Shown here: in pieces, positions 30,490-41,859 of the stretch
How the letters are laid out: every line of letters starts with the position of its first letter
Numbering within the stretch: the first letter of the stretch is position 1
Assembly (NCBI GenBank): GCA_963971405.1
Contig: OZ020489.1
Location: forward strand, 16,580,290-16,644,289
Source of the DNA: Psococerastis gibbosa
Taxonomy: Eukaryota > Arthropoda > Insecta > Psocodea > Psocidae
Length of the DNA stretch: 64,000 bases
Direction of reading: 5' to 3'
Translations under genes and position numbers: made by a program
Notes under the pieces: generated by a model
The model's input: only the letters and a program-made list of their open reading frames with translations
The model's database searches: none
What the model was told of the DNA's origin: nothing

Positions 30490-31953
30490 TTTTTTTTTTT
30501 TCCTTCGTGGGGTCTACTCGTTTGAGTTCCTATAAGCGTCGACCTAGAAGGTCTTTTGCTTCCACGTTTGCCGTCTACGCCCATCTTATAACACCAGTCT
30601 TTTTGATGAATTCTAGTGTTTTTGTGATGGGATTAGATCGGATGGTTTCCTCTTCAGACCTAGAGACCTAGGGTGGCCAAGAGCTTGATATCGAGTTTGT
30701 CCCAGCGCTTCACATTCAAAGAGAATGTGTTCAGCTGTTTCTTCTTCAACTTCACACAGTCTGCATCTACTGTCGTTTTTCACGCCAACCCTATGCATGT
30801 GTTTGTTGAAGTGGCCGTGGCCCGTAAGCGTGCCAACCACCCTTCTAGCTTGCTCTCTACTTAAAGAGAGAAGCTGATCGGTGAGCTTTTTACTAGGACC
30901 CGGAATAACCTTCTTAGCAAATCTGCTTTCCGGGACTTTCTTCCATTCCTCTGCAGTTTTTCTCTGCACCCATTTTTGTACAGAAGTACGGGCCTGGCAA
31001 TAAGCCATCCCGTACTTAGGTTCTGCACCAATGAATGGCGTTTCTGCACCTTTTCGAGCCAGCTCGTCGGCTCTTTCATTCCCATCAAAGTTCGAGTGCG
31101 CCGGGACCCAAATCAGCGAGACTGAGTTTTCCCGACACACCTTTATTAGGAGGTTGGTGCAGTGCCACACCATTTTTGATGTGATCTTTATAGCCCCCAC
31201 AGCCTTAATCGCTGCCTGCGAGTCTGTATAGATAATAATGGTTTTGCCCTTGCATTCCATTTCCATACACTCCTCTAGGCATTTTATAATGGCCCCTACC
31301 TCAGCCTGAAAGACTGTAGCATATTTGCCGAGGCTTAGGACTATGGATTTGTCTACAGTTTCCCCATAGACTCCTCCTTCAGCCCCATTTTCCATTTTCG
31401 ACCCATCTGTATACCAGACTAGGTCATTGTCCCCTGTTTGATGTTCTTCAGCATTCCATTCTTCTCTAGCTGGAATTCTAGTGTTAAATGGTTTGCTGAA
31501 TGAGAGCAGGGGTGTCATTCGGTCTGACGGCATTAAAAGCGTGTCTTCCGATATGCTTTTGGTAATATTGGAGTGGCCTGACCTTTTGCTTCTCCAGCAG
31601 CCTTCCAGCTCCAATCTATAGGCGCCCATCCTGGCCTGTGCTTCAATGAAGACTCCCAGGGTTGGCAGGTTCAATAAAGTATTCAGGACATCCCCTGGTG
31701 AAGTTGACATTGCTCCTGTGATACAGAGGCAGGCCAGCCTCTGGAGCCCATTCAACTTGGTTGTCACTGTGACCTGTTTAGTCTTGGTCCACCAAACTAC
31801 ACTTCCGTAGGTAATCACCGGCCTAATGACCATTGTGTAAATCCACATTGCCATTTTAGGCCTGATTCCCCACGTTGTGCCTATTGCCCGTCTGCAAACA
31901 TAAATTAATTGTTTAGCTCGGTTAATAGTTTTTGTAATATGGGGACTCCAGGT
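30490..31953 (-). mobile_element. 5'-truncated non-LTR retrotransposon with 12-bp target duplication
   Basis: TCCTTACACTTT occurs at 30478-30489 and again at 31954-31965, flanking the insertion exactly. On the minus strand the element ends in a poly(A) tail (the T-run to 30501), as expected from target-primed reverse transcription. About 1.46 kb of 3' sequence is present; the RT palm is missing. The perfect duplication and intact frame indicate a recent event. Confidence 0.92.
30613..31953 (-). CDS. Non-LTR polyprotein C terminus: thumb region, RNase H and zinc knuckle (5' partial)
   Basis: One open frame runs through the whole insertion to its stop at 30613. Its true start is lost; reading is in frame from the left border (WSPHITKTINRAKQLI precedes the first methionine at 31854). 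Counting from that methionine: WIYTMVIRPVITYGSVVWW (4-22) is the conserved C-terminal RT block. RNase H spans about 145-270, with D150 (YTDGS), E185 (QAEVGAI), D211 (YTDSQAA) and D263 (GNERADELA), so all four catalytic acids are kept. A CCHC knuckle follows (C364, C367, H376, C381). RNase H would remove the RNA template during element copying. The architecture fits the I/R1/LOA-like branch. It cannot act alone without the RT palm and endonuclease. Confidence 0.93.
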   Translation of the reverse strand, partial: TWSPHITKTINRAKQLIYVCRRAIGTTWGIRPKMAMWIYTMVIRPVITYGSVVWWTKTKQVTVTTKLNGLQRLACLCITGAMSTSPGDVLNTLLNLPTLGVFIEAQARMGAYRLELEGCWRSKRSGHSNITKSISEDTLLMPSDRMTPLLSFSKPFNTRIPAREEWNAEEHQTGDNDLVWYTDGSKMENGAEGGVYGETVDKSIVLSLGKYATVFQAEVGAIIKCLEECMEMECKGKTIIIYTDSQAAIKAVGAIKITSKMVWHCTNLLIKVCRENSVSLIWVPAHSNFDGNERADELARKGAETPFIGAEPKYGMAYCQARTSVQKWVQRKTAEEWKKVPESRFAKKVIPGPSKKLTDQLLSLSREQARRVVGTLTGHGHFNKHMHRVGVKNDSRCRLCEVEEETAEHILFECEALGQTRYQALGHPRSLGLKRKPSDLIPSQKH

Positions 31954-31965
31954 TCCTTACACTTT

Positions 31966-32329
31966 ACACAATTACAAAATTTTTAGGGCATTAACTTTCT
32001 GTAGTAACCATGGTTCATAGTTTCTATTTATATTTATTTAGATTATTAGATTCAGCAGTAGCTGAAAGTATTGTAACTGCTTTAACTACAAGCACAATCC
32101 CTTGGGATAATTTGGGGTCTTGTAAGAAGAAAAAAATTTGATTAAATGTGATTATAAAAAAACGAACCATCATACAATAATATATTTAAAAAACTGCAAT
32201 TAATTAATTACGATACTCAGTAAAGAGTCAGTAGGTGCCGACTATATGGAACTCAGTTAGGCATGAGGCATTTTTTTTTTTACATTGCTTAGAAATAATA
32301 TACGGTATTGTCTTCTTCTTTCTTTTAAT
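31966..32329. other. Intergenic, no gene seen
   Basis: AT-rich, including GTTTAGTTATTT-like runs. An A/T-rich segment near 32270-32330 (TCTTCTTC) may be the 3' tail of the retrotransposon remnant that follows. Confidence 0.4.
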
Positions 32330-32587
32330 GCCTTTTCTATCGAAGATTGGCGATCATCATGGCAGTTTGAACCAGGGAGACTTCTTCTTCTGTAGTTGCA
32401 ATCCAGCGATTGGTTTGCAGCAAATCTTTCCACCTCCTTCTCCACTCCTCCCTGTCTTGGGCCGTTCTCTTGAGTTCCAAGTAGGTTCCGCATCTCATGC
32501 CTTTCTTGAGGTCTTCTGCGTACGTCTTCCTTGGTCGCCCTCTTGCATTGGTGCCTTCGATTGTGCTTTCTATTATGGTGCTTAAAA
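32330..32587 (-). pseudogene. Non-LTR RT C-terminal remnant, 3' half (split by hAT)
   Basis: Minus strand: TIIESTIEGTNARGRPRKTY, AEDLKKGMRCGTYLEL, DREEWRRRWKDLL, ending QTAMMIANLR near 32340. It continues from the part at 36424-36805; taking out the hAT and one GCTTAAAA gives a continuous reading ...RQEGLLSTIIEST.... The stop follows ANLR. It ends in (GAA)-type tail sequence. Confidence 0.8.
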
Positions 32588-33066
32588 CAGTGCCGGGTTT
32601 GGCTATGGGGCACTGTGGGCCCGGGCCCCAGGGCCCCCACAAAAATGGGGCCCCCACAAAACGAAAAAATACAAATAAAAAATTGAAAAAATTAAAAAAA
32701 ATCAAAACAGATAACTTTTTAAATTTTCGCGGGAAATTCGAACGCATCGTGGCATTAATGACTCATTTTTGATAAAAATTTAACAAAAAATGAAGTATGT
32801 CCACTCCTGCTCTGAAACCACGATTGTTTTGCTTCATTAAATACAAATTGAAAATTTGAAATCAAATTTCTAAATTGAAACTACTTTTATCAGCACTTTC
32901 TGGTTGGTATATTGTTAAGGTAAGTAGCATAAGTTAATTCTTATATTAGAGGCGGAAGTACCTAATAGTTGTTCTTTATAAGATAAGGTCCTTATTTTTC
33001 GTATTCTGCGCCCATTTACCACAATTCACAGAACGCATCAAAACTTTGTAAGCCTATTAATTTTAA

Positions 33067-33266
33067 TACGAAATGTGCCCAGCCACGTGGTCGCCACAAA
33101 ATCGAGCACGTTATAAATATAAAATTCATTGGTCTAAAATGTTATATGTCATAAAATGTTATATTATAAGACGCATGATTCGGAATTTTGAGATGTTTTA
33201 TACAAAAGGGGATAAAAAATAAAATGTATTCGATTTTGTGGTGACCACGTGGCTGCACATTTCATC
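33067..33266. mobile_element. TTAA-flanked foldback MITE within the hAT leader
   Basis: The arms (33067-33106 and 33229-33266) are inverted: GAAATGTGC, then AGCCACGTGGTC and CACAAAATCGA. TTAA borders both sides (33063-33066, 33267-33270), as in piggyBac-type insertions. It lies about 110 bp upstream of the transposase start codon, so it could alter the element's promoter. Confidence 0.7.
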
Positions 33267-33373
33267 TTAAGTAGGGCAATAGGAACAAGTGGACTAGATA
33301 ATTAGGCTCTGGCTAGTGAGTTCTGAAAAAACTAATTTATTACAATTTTTATTTTTGATTCCGTAGTGAAATA

Positions 33374-36123
33374 ATGGATCGTCACAAGGGAAAACGCGAA
33401 TATGCAAGCGGCAGTGAAAAGCGGAAAATCGCAGCAGATAAAGAAAACAAAATTCAAGATGTTTTATCTAAAACGCGCCGTATAACGGATTTTGTAACAA
33501 AAATAGAGACGGGTCCATCTACTCCTAGTTCTACTTCTAATTTTGTTGAAATGATGAGTGGTGATTCTGATTTTCCTGCATCTTCTCAAGTTATTGCTAG
33601 CCCTACCCAAGAGGTAAGAGTTTGACTTTAATTACTTAATTAAGGTGACCGCAATCAAAAATTACCGACCCCACTCACCCCAGTAATTCTTATGGAATTA
33701 AAAATGGGGGACTCCTGTTAATTTACTGTATGAATTAAACCTACCTAAACTTGAGTCGGCCATGCCGAAAGGATTGTTTACAAAATTAATTACAACTGTA
33801 ATTGTTTTACTTGTAGGCAGTAATTGATAACAATGACGAATCCGAAAATACTGCTGATGATGGATTTTGCAAAGAAAATGACGTGGGATTGTGGCCAGCA
33901 GTTCTTAGTCAACAACACATCGACTATTGGATCAAGAAAGGAAATTTGGAAACTCAGCATTGTAATGAAGATATTTTGAAAGAAAAAAGCTTGGGACAAG
34001 TAGATGCAGTGAAAAGAAGAAAATGCCATGCAAGTTTATTCCTTCGTCAAACTCAGGCAGGCAAGTCTATAAGCCGCTCTTGGTTATGTTTTTCACCTAG
34101 TACGGGGAAGCTATACTGCTTTTATTGTAAATTGCTCTGCAAATCAGCAAATCAGTTTTCAACTGAAGGGTTTGCTGACTGGAAGCATGCGTCTGAGCGT
34201 TTGAAAAGACATGAAACTACCGTAACGCATTTGCAAATAGTTTGCCAATTTAAGCATCTCTCAAACGAGGCAATGCGTATTGATCGTGAGTTGGCCACAC
34301 AAGTGAAGGAGAGCATTGCTTATTGGCGAAACGTTCTAAACAGATTGATTTCCGTCATAATATTTCTTTCTGGACGAGGACTTGCCTTTCGAGGGGACAA
34401 CGAAATTTTGGGATCAACCAAAAATGGCAATTATTTGGGAGTCCTTGAGCTAATTGCACAATATGATCCGTTTTTAGTAGGCCACTTAGAGAAGCATGGA
34501 AATCGTGGCAGTGGTAGTGGCGGCGTTAACTACCTATCTGCCCACATTTGCGAAGAATTAATTGCGCTGATGTCCACCAAAGTTAGCGATGAAATAATTA
34601 AACGCTTAAAAGCCTGCAAATATTATTCGGTTTCGGTAGATTCAACAACTGACGAAGGCCATATAGATCAAATGACTGTGATTGTCAGGTATCTAGAAGA
34701 AAGCACACCAAAGGAAAGATTTCTTAGTTTTATGCCAAACCAAGGCCATAAAGCTAAAGAATTATTTGATGGCCTCAACAAAGTTTTAAAAAAGTTCGGC
34801 CTGGATTTGAAAGATATTCGTGGGCAGTCGTATGACAATGCTTCCGCTATGAGTGGAGAATATAGTGGTCTACGCACTTTGGTGCTAAATGAGAATCCTT
34901 TGGCTTTATGGGTTCCATGTTTCAATCATTCCCTCAACTTAGTGGGCACAAAAGCGATGGACTCCTGCTCCCAATCGAAATTATTTTTTAGCTTTCTTGA
35001 GCAAATTTATGTATTTTTTACAAGTTCCACAGCTCGGTTCAACGTCCTTTCAAATGTTCTAAAAAGTGCTGCGAAGAAGTATGGCCACAACATACCAGTG
35101 CCCAAAAGAATCAGTTTAACCCGGTGGTCCTCAAGAGCGGAAGCTACTAATAGCCTAGTTTTGGGCTATAACGAAATACGAGAAGTCCTTAAAGATCTCT
35201 CCGAAGAAGATGTCCAAGCAAGTGGACTCTATTTGCAAATTACCACGTTGGAGATAGCAATTTACGCTGTTCTTTGGAACGATATACTGGCAAGGGTGAA
35301 TGCAGTAAACATCAATCTCCAGAATCCAAGAATCGACATTAATACTTCGATCAGTGTGATGGAGTCCCTTAAGATCTTCATTGGGGAATTTAGGGATTCT
35401 TTCCAAGAATATGAGAAAAAGGGTGTTGAATTGTGTGGGCACAATTCTTATAAATCGGAAACTTTGCGGAAGCGGATCCGAAATGTGAGGCTAAATCCTT
35501 TGGATTATGGGAAAACTGAGGAAGCTGAATTCAGTCATAGCGAGAAATTCCGAATCGAAAGTTTCATTCCCATAATTGACCAGTTTATGCAATCATTGGA
35601 TCGGAGAATTTCAGCATATGAAGACATAAATAGGAAATTTGGATTTTTACAATATTTAGAAAAAATAAGCCCTGATGATTTGAAAACTAGGGCAGAGAAC
35701 CTGGTGAGTTGTTACACAGGTGACTTGGACGGTAACTTGTACTTCGAGCTAGTACAGTTTCGTGAGTTTGTGAAATTATTTGTGATAGATGATGCACAAA
35801 AAAACAATATAATCGAAGAAAAACGTATCAGTTTTGAACGGTTCATGTACAATTTGATTTTAGAAAGAGGAGTAGCTGATAGCTTTCCCAATGTAGAAGT
35901 ACTTTTGAAGATGTACTTAGTTATAATGAGTGGCAACATAAGCAGCGAGCGATCTTTTTCCGTACTAAAACACATAAAAAATCCTCGTCGCACCAGTTCT
36001 TCTGAAGCTCGGCTTAGCCATCTTTCAATGCTGAATATAAATCACGACATAGTGGCAGCGTTAAATTATGACGATATAATTGACAGTTTTGCTGTAATAA
36101 AGAGTCGAAGAGTGCATCTTTAA
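33374..36123 (+). CDS. hAT-family transposase (ZMYM-like), two exons
   Basis: Exon 1 is 33374-33613 (80 codons from ATG). Exon 2 is 33817-36123. The 203-bp intron has GTAAGA at its 5' edge and TTGTAG at its 3' edge, and joins in phase 0 (SPTQE | AVIDNN). The spliced protein is 848 residues, typical for the family. A TTF-type zinc finger spans about 150-220, with C181, C184, H212 and H218 the likely ligands. The hAT/DUF4371-like catalytic domain follows: D355 in SVDSTTD and D420 in GQSYDNASAMSG, then CFNHSLNLVG. The C terminus has the hAT dimerisation block (SGNISSERSFSVLKHIKNP). No frameshift or stop is seen. The protein would bind the CAGTGCCGG ends and cut and paste the element in the nucleus. 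An AATAAA hexamer overlaps the stop (36123-36128). The splice model is inferred from sequence only. Confidence 0.92.
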
Positions 36124-36423
36124 ATAAATTAAAATTTTGTGTTTATAATTAGGTACCTATTAATTTATTCCTTTTAAAAATACACCGCAGTGTCTACAGC
36201 TTTAGTTGAGTAGCCCTTAGGCTTGTATTGTACTATTGACTTGACTTTATATTACTAAGAATCGCTTTTCTTTTTTATAATGATTTTGCAACCTGTGTCA
36301 CCATTTTATAATTTATTGTGGGATATTCGTCTAAGGGGATTAGAAATTTCTCCCCGAGAAAGGGCCCCCACATAATTCGGGCCCACGGGCCCCCACAAGC
36401 CCAAACCCGGCACTGGCTTAAAA

Positions 36424-36805
36424 GTCCTTCCTGTCTGATCAGGTGACCCATCCATTTTGTTGCTCTTCTCACCGAAATGGAGGTAATTAGGGATCTTTTA
36501 TCATTTATCCTTCGAAGTACCTCTTCATTCGTTATGTGGTCTCTCCAAGATATTTTCAACATTCTCCTATAGCACCACATTTCGAAAGCCTCCAGCTTCT
36601 TTTTGCTTCTTTCGTGTATGCACCATATGTCTCACAGCCATAAAGCAGTATGCTCCATACTAGTGATTTAAGCTGTCTTTTTCTAACATTTATGTCGATG
36701 TTGTTAGCCAGGGAGACTGCTGCTCTGAAAAGGGAAGTCGCGCTCTTGCCAAACCACTGCCTCAGGTTTTTCAACCAGGAAGTTCTTCTTCTGCCTTCTA
36801 TCTTC
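36424..36805 (-). pseudogene. Non-LTR RT C-terminal remnant, 5' half, chimeric
   Basis: Minus strand, from 36805 downward: GRRRTSWLKNLRQWFGKSAT and LFRAAVSLANNI, a C-terminal tail like that at 19325-19985. It then runs directly into INVRKRQLKSLVWSILLYGC, an internal RT block, and on to MWCYRRMLKISWRDHITNEE and KWMGHLIRQEGLL. The order tail-then-interior is wrong for one element, so two related copies are joined near 36690. One frameshift lies in the ETW...EAF region. It continues at 32330-32587. Confidence 0.75.
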
Positions 36806-38879
36806 CCTTAATTGGATTATTTCATGCGGAAGACGTTACTTTTCGATCCTCTTCAATAGTACTGCAAACTAGCCTGTCTATCAAACTAAAAATCAATAAT
36901 CAGTGTTTGGAGGTATGTTGTAGGAATAGTGAACTGATACAGATCGCGTACATCGCTGAATCTGTAAAATAGCAGCTAACTGACTATCGGTTCATTAATA
37001 GTATTAATAGTAGGTACATAGACACAGATGAAATGGTTGTATACTTGTGTTAATGGTGTTCAATGGGAGGCTGAAGCCCTGGATAATGGCCACCGATTGA
37101 TATTGATGGGTTTACACTGAAGCCCCATGCCCTGTAACTAATGCAATTCCAGTTTATGCACTGAGCTTTCATAATCAAAGGGGTTTTAATAATTGAGCCT
37201 GCATAGAAATGCATTGAAAAGCTCATCATTGGAATTTTATAAATGTGTATAAGCTACAAAAGTAATGTATTAATGGCCAAACTATTTTTCGTTTTAATCA
37301 TTTATTATACGATGGAGAGAAATACAATTATTGTTAAGTTCAAAACCGGGAAATCATGATAAATTAAGATTAATTAATATTACTATTTAACTCAATTTTT
37401 TTAAGTATACGTTAAACTACAATATGCTTGCCCGTATAACTAATAATATAATTACTGAAGGAAACGACACGCTAATAATATAAGTAATATCGAATTTGTA
37501 TTAAATAATTATGTTATGGCTGATGCTGAAAAGCAGATCTGAAATTTAAAATTAATTTCTACCTTTTTTTAAGTAAATCTAGGTCTAAGCTCATTCGGTA
37601 AAACAAAAAGTTTCATTACATTTTATTTGATTTTTGTTTACTTCTTTGCAGTATACAATAGTATAGATAAAATAAATACGTTGACCCATGGGCTGTGGGT
37701 AGGAATGTATGTACAGTATACGTATGTATATATGTACGTCCACACGGAGTCCTTGTCAAGGACATATCTCTTGGCACTGCAGCAATAATTGTACTGTAAC
37801 GAGAATTTTCGATTAAGGCAAAGTACTAGCTAGATTTTGTATAGGTATTGTAGTCTAGCTATTAAAATTTTTGAGTTTCTACTCTTTTATTCATTCTTTC
37901 TAGTATTCTTTATTTATTAAGCCTAAATATGGTCAAGCACCCAATATTAAACTGGGGCTGAACTCTATACCCCCCCCCCCTCCCCTTCGGAAAATTCTCA
38001 AACCGAATGTTGGCAGCCCCCCTACTTTAGTGGGTCGCTGTCCCCCTAGAAGTGTAAACATTATTATTTTTTAATTAGGTTTTACTTAATAATTTTAATT
38101 TTACTTTTTAATGAGTGTTCCATAAGTTTTTAGTACAAATAACCTTGAGCAGATGTACACTATTTAGGTGTGCATACCTTGAACCACCAGCAGCCTGTAT
38201 TATAAAATTTGCCATAACAATTGCCCCCACCCTAGCCGGAGAGCAGGTGGCGCCCATTGGTCGACCTCTTGTAAAAAGTGTTGAAGAACCTTTCGAAAGG
38301 AGATTTTTATTATAATTACTAAGACTTTCATGGCCGGAGATACGGTTGCGGAGCGCCCACGGCGTATTATCCCTGATTCTACTGCTTCATCGTGAGATTT
38401 TTAATGTCAATGATTCTTGCCAAAATGCCCCTTCCTAAGCTCATTAGACCAATCCCTTACTATATAACTTTTGATTCTTGGCAAAAACTAAATCCATTTA
38501 CCTTAAACTAAACCAATAACACAATCCCACTAACCTCCATTCTTTGTTGATAACACACCCAAACTTGTGAGAAGAACCATATATATCCGGCAAGGACGTT
38601 TATGCTTTCGCGGTCGCCATATTAGATCCTGCGACTATGAACAATGTTCCATGTCTTTCTTAATTTATGGCCCGAGCCCCAATGGAATTTGCCCTTTGTT
38701 TTTGAATAATAAAGGACCTAAGAGTACCTGGCAATCCATTTGGTTTCTCATTCTCCCCTCCCCAATATCCCTATCCTCTAATGGGAGCCGAACAATTCAT
38801 TAATTTCATTCATAAGTTTTAACGATGAGCCTACTCACTGTGTGTGAGTTCTACTATACCAGATATACTAAATAGGATT
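36806..38879. other. Long intergenic stretch, no gene seen
   Basis: AT-rich. A C10 run near 37971 and GGTGGCGCCCATTGG near 38248 look like MITE debris. No coding or RNA gene is supported. Confidence 0.4.
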
Positions 38880-39010
38880 TTCAGAAATGTCATTGGATAT
38901 TACATAGTTGCTTTTATTTTTCCTCCCAAAATCCGATTCCATCTAGTGTCAAGCCATTTCATTTCGGGGAGGGGGGGGGGGGATTGAATCCCCCCTCCTG
39001 GCTACGGCCT
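38880..39010 (-). repeat. Family I repeat, copy 2
   Basis: CATTGGATATTACATAGTTG, CCTCCCAAAATCCGATTC, a G11 tract and CTCCTGGCTACGGCCTTC match 26930-27035, the first part inverted. It is likely the end region of a decayed DNA transposon. Confidence 0.5.
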
Positions 39011-39124
39011 TCTCATCTTATCAGTATGAAAAATTAGCTTTGAAAAAAAGAACTTGGTCATTTCTTCCCTTAATCACATTTGTATGTTCGAAAGGTTCGC
39101 TCTTTTGAATTGAAATGCAAGCTA

Positions 39125-39500
39125 TAATATGTTTGTTTGTTTGTTTCTAACGCCTGCTTTCAGCATTTCTGTTTTAAGCAACCCTGTCAGCCTGGCGGGG
39201 GGAGTGAGTCTGTTTGTTAACTTGAGGCATCCTAAGGGCAGACTCCTTCACCTTGGGGGAAAGGGGAGTTGACTGACAGGGTGGACCTCCTGATTACAGT
39301 GGATTCCGAACCACTTGGGGAACATGGTAAAGTCACACGATTGAATCGGAGGTGACCTGGACTCGACATGCACGTTGACTGACTGGTATAGTCTCAGCGC
39401 GTTATCATGTCCCACTACGTTCCCTTGCCAACGCTGTGCACACTACACAGTTTGAGACATGCTCTGCTGTAATGGATTCAACATGGTAAGGCCGTTGGCT
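39125..39500 (-). repeat. Dispersed repeat family B, copy 4
   Basis: Near full length, same orientation as copy 1. It starts after (GTTT)n at TTTCTAACGCCTGCTTTCAG and ends AACATGGTAAGGCCGTTGGC. It is closely similar to copy 1, including the CTGACTGGTATAGTCTCAGC segment that copy 1 partly lacks. Confidence 0.75.
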
Positions 39501-40395
39501 ATAATATGTGGGTCTACTACTCGCAAATAATGCCAAAAAGATTGGTTGCTGCAATGGGGAATGAATTATTTTTTATTATAACACGCAAGGCACTGTTAGT
39601 ATGGTATAGATACACACAATGGCGAATTTGAAGCTCGTCATGCCTCTTTAACACCTTTAGTCGTGGCCACTGATGGTGTCTATGGACAGCAAATGTCTAT
39701 TTAGCTGATCAACTAACTAATAGGTGGCATAAATCCATGGGTACAGTCAAGAGGTGGCTCAGAGCCCAAGTAATAACAGTTGCCATATTGCACGGGATAG
39801 AAGTATGTGTACTCGTATGTAGGTATTTATATCATTTAAATAAAAATAGGTACATATTTTATTTTAGTTATACCTCCCTAATAGTAATAATTGAAGCTTT
39901 GGAATAACCCAAAAGCAACAATGCTTGATGTGATTTCTTGCGAACTAAGTTTTCAACTCGGAATTATTGCGAAGATCTACTCTGGCGGCCAAGGAGTCGT
40001 TTCAAGCCCGAAACCCGTCCGAGCATGAGCCCAAGTCTGTTCAAGCAGTTGCCAAAGTTTGTGAGGTCCACCCTGAATTCCGAATTATTCCTTTTCTGAC
40101 AACTCAATCGCGCGATGGCTCCGTCGGGGACATTTCATGGTAAAACCACGTTTTTAATTATGAATGAAAATTATTTAGCCTGGAAAATTTCGACAACTGG
40201 GGAAAATTAAAGGGAAAGTTTTGCGGCTGCTGATAATGATTCAACTTTTCATAAGACGGTAATTAATTTTTCTTTGTTACTGATGACTTTTATGGTTCTC
40301 GTAATTTTTAGTAAATAATAGAATTTTCTTTACCACTTACATTACATTTTCATGGGGCCCTAAAATTTCTAAATAATACTTTACAATAGAGATCA
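39501..40395. other. Intergenic, no gene seen
   Basis: AT-rich with no frame over about 60 codons. Confidence 0.4.
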
Positions 40396-40888
40396 GCAGC
40401 CTGATCATGGCGATTATACCTAAATACCGTAGTTAATATAATACCATGTCACGTGATGGTGTTAATTCAATTGTTTAAAATAAATGAACAGTAAATTTCA
40501 GAATTTTTTAAATTGTGATATTGGGCAATACTGAAGAACTGAACTGACGCGACGCTTTCGTAGCAAATATAAATAGCAAATATAAACACATATCGCCCTA
40601 GAAATAAACAAGTATTAGTTTTGAATTAATATATTAAGGATTATAAATAATTTGTCGAAATCTAAGGCAGAAAAAATGAAGAAACTCACCAAAAATATAG
40701 CTGAAGATCATTCATTTGTTTAAATAGACACAATTTGAATTTTCCGCGCTTAGCACCACGATTACCAACATCAATAATTGAAAAATTATGAAATTTGCTG
40801 TTCCTTTATTTTAAACAATTGAATTAATACCATCACGTGACATGGTATTATATTAATCCCGGTATTAAAATCGCCATGATCAGGCTGC
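40396..40888. mobile_element. Foldback MITE with about 90-bp inverted ends
   Basis: The arms run from CAGCCTGATCATGGCGATT through TAATATAATACCATGTCACG and TGATGGTGTTAATTCAATTG to TTTAAAATAAA, and are mirrored at 40800-40888. The flanking triplet CAG on both sides may be a short duplication or coincidence. The 200-bp centre is unique here. The short relative at 264-428 shares the outer arm. Confidence 0.8.
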
Positions 40889-40984
40889 AGGTTCAGTATT
40901 TGAATGTTATGTATGCATATTGCATATAAGAAACACATTAATGGCATGTCATTATATTGTGCAATATATATACTATAATATATA

Positions 40985-41423
40985 CAGTCGACTCTCGTTA
41001 ATTCGAAGCTCGATGGACTCTTAAAATATTAGGAATTATCGAGTGTTCGAAATATCAAATGGTTCGATGTATCGTCCTCGTCATTGCTTTTTTCATTCTT
41101 ATCTGATAAAATTTCGCCCTCGGTTGGTGAACTTGAGACACTTAAACAAAGTCAGAAAAACTCACACCGCTGATGTCAACTAATATGGTTCAATTGCTGA
41201 TTCTTCCGCCTCTATCTCTCTGCAACTTTGAATTGTCGAGTTTTGGAAGCCGTTTAGTTCGAATTAATGTGTTTTGTAATTTAGCAATGATTTTTTTCCT
41301 ACGAATTACCAGGTGCATTACATTTAGTTCGAAAGATAAAAAGATTTTGTAGGGAACTCGTGATAACTTTGAATTATAGAGAGGTTCGAATTATCGCAGG
41401 TTTGAATTAATAAGAGTAGACTG
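40985..41423. mobile_element. pogo/Tigger-like MITE, TA target site
   Basis: Starts CAGTCGACTCTCGTTAATTC and ends GAATTAATAAGAGTAGACTG, inverted with a few mismatches, and is flanked by TA on both sides (40983-40984, 41424-41425). CAGT.(A/G)A.TCTCG.TAATTCGAA is the recognised pogo/Tigger terminal motif. Inside, TTCGAATTA-like motifs repeat several times. No transposase. Confidence 0.85.
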
Positions 41424-41425
41424 TA

Positions 41426-41859
41426 GTATAATTCCTATTAAGCTGCTCACTCAACTGAGAGCTTCAAATTATTTGCAATGGCAAATAAACAGGTATGTCA
41501 TCGTCAAAATTCAATCAAAAATCTCAGGTAACGAGCAGCGCGGCTGAAAAGGCTACTTGTTTGCCGATCCCATGCCAGGATATTAAGTTTGAATTAGCTT
41601 GGAAAGGGCGCGAAGTCCGTCGGCGAAGGAAACGGAAGTTGAAACGCCACTCCCCTCCGTCTGAGAACCACAACCTTCCATAACCATAGCACACTCTCCC
41701 TTTCCCCATTGCTCTTTTCATAGGCCAGCAGTCAAGGATATTTTGCCTATTTTTCTACCAGTACGATCAGTAATACTTAGTTCAGTAGGTGGGCATTTAA
41801 AGCAGAAGAAGAATGGAGAACAGAATCAATCAGTGCATTTCGACTTCGATGGCCAGATG
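41426..41859. other. Intergenic, no gene seen
   Basis: Overlapping short frames near 41495-41721 on both strands carry no recognised motif. Confidence 0.4.

Larger units (their letters stand above)
32588..36415 (+). mobile_element. Complete hAT transposon, 8-bp target duplication
   Basis: 3,828 bp with terminal inverted repeats CAGTGCCGGGTTTGG / CCAAACCCGGCACTG (15 bp perfect), followed by subterminal GGGCCC/GGGCCCCCAC blocks on both sides. It is flanked by GCTTAAAA at 32580-32587 and 36416-36423, a perfect 8-bp duplication. It carries a two-exon transposase gene on the plus strand. It sits inside a minus-strand non-LTR RT remnant. Both ends and coding region are intact by eye, so it is a candidate autonomous element. 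Confidence 0.95.

Noticed and set aside
30375-30671. 98-codon plus-strand frame
   Set aside because: It runs through the T-run (poly(A) complement) of the non-LTR insertion and into the antisense of its coding region.
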